Shown here in pieces: positions 6,217 through 6,516 of a stretch of 6,516 nucleotides of DNA. Every line of letters starts with the position of its first letter. The stretch's first letter is position 1. The position numbers and the translations under genes are program-made. The notes under the pieces are model-generated. The model saw only the letters and a list, made by a program, of their open reading frames with translations, did not search any database and was not told the DNA's origin. The stretch comes from Bordetella parapertussis (GTDB lineage Bacteria > Pseudomonadota > Gammaproteobacteria > Burkholderiales > Burkholderiaceae_B): NCBI GenBank assembly GCA_945868195.1, contig CAMBLP010000116.1, positions 1-6,516 on the forward strand, in the 5' to 3' direction.

Positions 6217-6516
6217 TTAATCGACTTTGGCTCCGGACATCTTAATCAGATCTGCCCATTTTGGAATTTCAGCATCCACCACTTTTTTGAAGTCGGCAGG
6301 ATTGCTGCCAATAGAGGTCGATCCTTGTTCGGCAATTCTTTTCAAGACACTTGGATCTTTCATCACCGTTTGTATGGCGCTACTCAGTTTATTGACAATC
6401 GCTGGTGGTGTCGCAGCGGGTGCAAAAACGCCGTTCCACAAGACGATTTCATAGCCTGGCAGGATCTCTGCGATTGCCGGGGTATTGGGAATTCTGGAAG
6501 AGCGATTTTGAGTGGT
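6217..6516 (-). CDS. Bug/TctC-family tripartite tricarboxylate transporter receptor (partial)
   Basis: The C-terminal 99 codons of a periplasmic solute receptor; the frame is open from the window edge to a TAA at 6219-6217. Visible family features are the segment NTPAIAEILPGYEIVLWNGV (matching the usual P-x-x-P-x-[IV]-x-E-x-x-x-PG[FY]E stretch), then FAPAATPPAIVNKL and the terminal helix region DFKKVVDAEIPKWADLIKMSG. Complete Bug proteins are about 320 residues with an N-terminal signal peptide, which lies outside the window. They bind small carboxylates or related molecules for a TctAB permease or for signalling; the ligand cannot be inferred. The gene converges on the rraA-like gene. Such receptors often sit beside RraA-like and amidohydrolase genes in Burkholderiales, suggesting one catabolic neighbourhood. 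Confidence 0.9.
   Translation of the reverse strand, partial: TTQNRSSRIPNTPAIAEILPGYEIVLWNGVFAPAATPPAIVNKLSSAIQTVMKDPSVLKRIAEQGSTSIGSNPADFKKVVDAEIPKWADLIKMSGAKVD

Noticed and set aside
6227..6454. Plus-strand open frame opposite the Bug gene
   Set aside because: It is antisense to the clearly recognisable Bug C-terminal domain and has no RBS or family match.
1..6516. CRISPR array, tRNA or rRNA gene, riboswitch, toxin-antitoxin or other new defence system
   Set aside because: I saw no regularly spaced repeats, cloverleaf or rRNA-like segments, or small paired genes; nearly all of the window is explained by ordinary metabolic and transport genes.

Overview
The window looks like chromosomal DNA from a betaproteobacterium of the order Burkholderiales. 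The evidence is a Bug/TctC-type periplasmic solute receptor, an RraA-like protein and a D-hydantoinase-type dihydropyrimidinase close together, a combination typical of that order, with moderate overall GC. The genus cannot be fixed from this sequence; something near the Alcaligenaceae is a guess.

Layout. Positions 2-133 hold the last ~43 codons of an unidentified gene. It is followed almost at once by the extreme 3' end of a decayed IS30-family insertion sequence (about 139-268). An AT-rich non-coding stretch (262-523) carries a 9-bp-stem hairpin and, just before the next gene, a chain of overlapping small dyads. Positions 524-2311 encode a full-length half-size ABC exporter (MsbA-related). 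It converges on, and overlaps by 8 bp, a dihydropyrimidinase/hydantoinase on the minus strand (2304-3764). A 211-bp divergent intergenic region (3765-3975) contains a perfect 10-3-10 inverted repeat that is a good operator candidate. From there manC (mannose-1-phosphate guanylyltransferase / mannose-6-phosphate isomerase, 3976-5436) runs rightward, followed 12 bp later by an rraA-like gene (5449-6165). The window ends inside a Bug-family receptor gene on the minus strand, of which only the C-terminal 99 codons are present (6217-6516).

Function. Three themes are interleaved: export (ABC transporter), sugar-nucleotide supply (ManC, GDP-mannose for polysaccharide), and small-molecule catabolism and uptake (hydantoinase, RraA-like protein, Bug receptor). 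The only clear operon is manC-rraA. No CRISPR array, tRNA, rRNA or clearly new multi-gene system was found. The points most worth a second look are the perfect operator-like repeat, the manC-rraA coupling, the SD-less start of the ABC gene behind overlapping dyads, and the IS30 scar.
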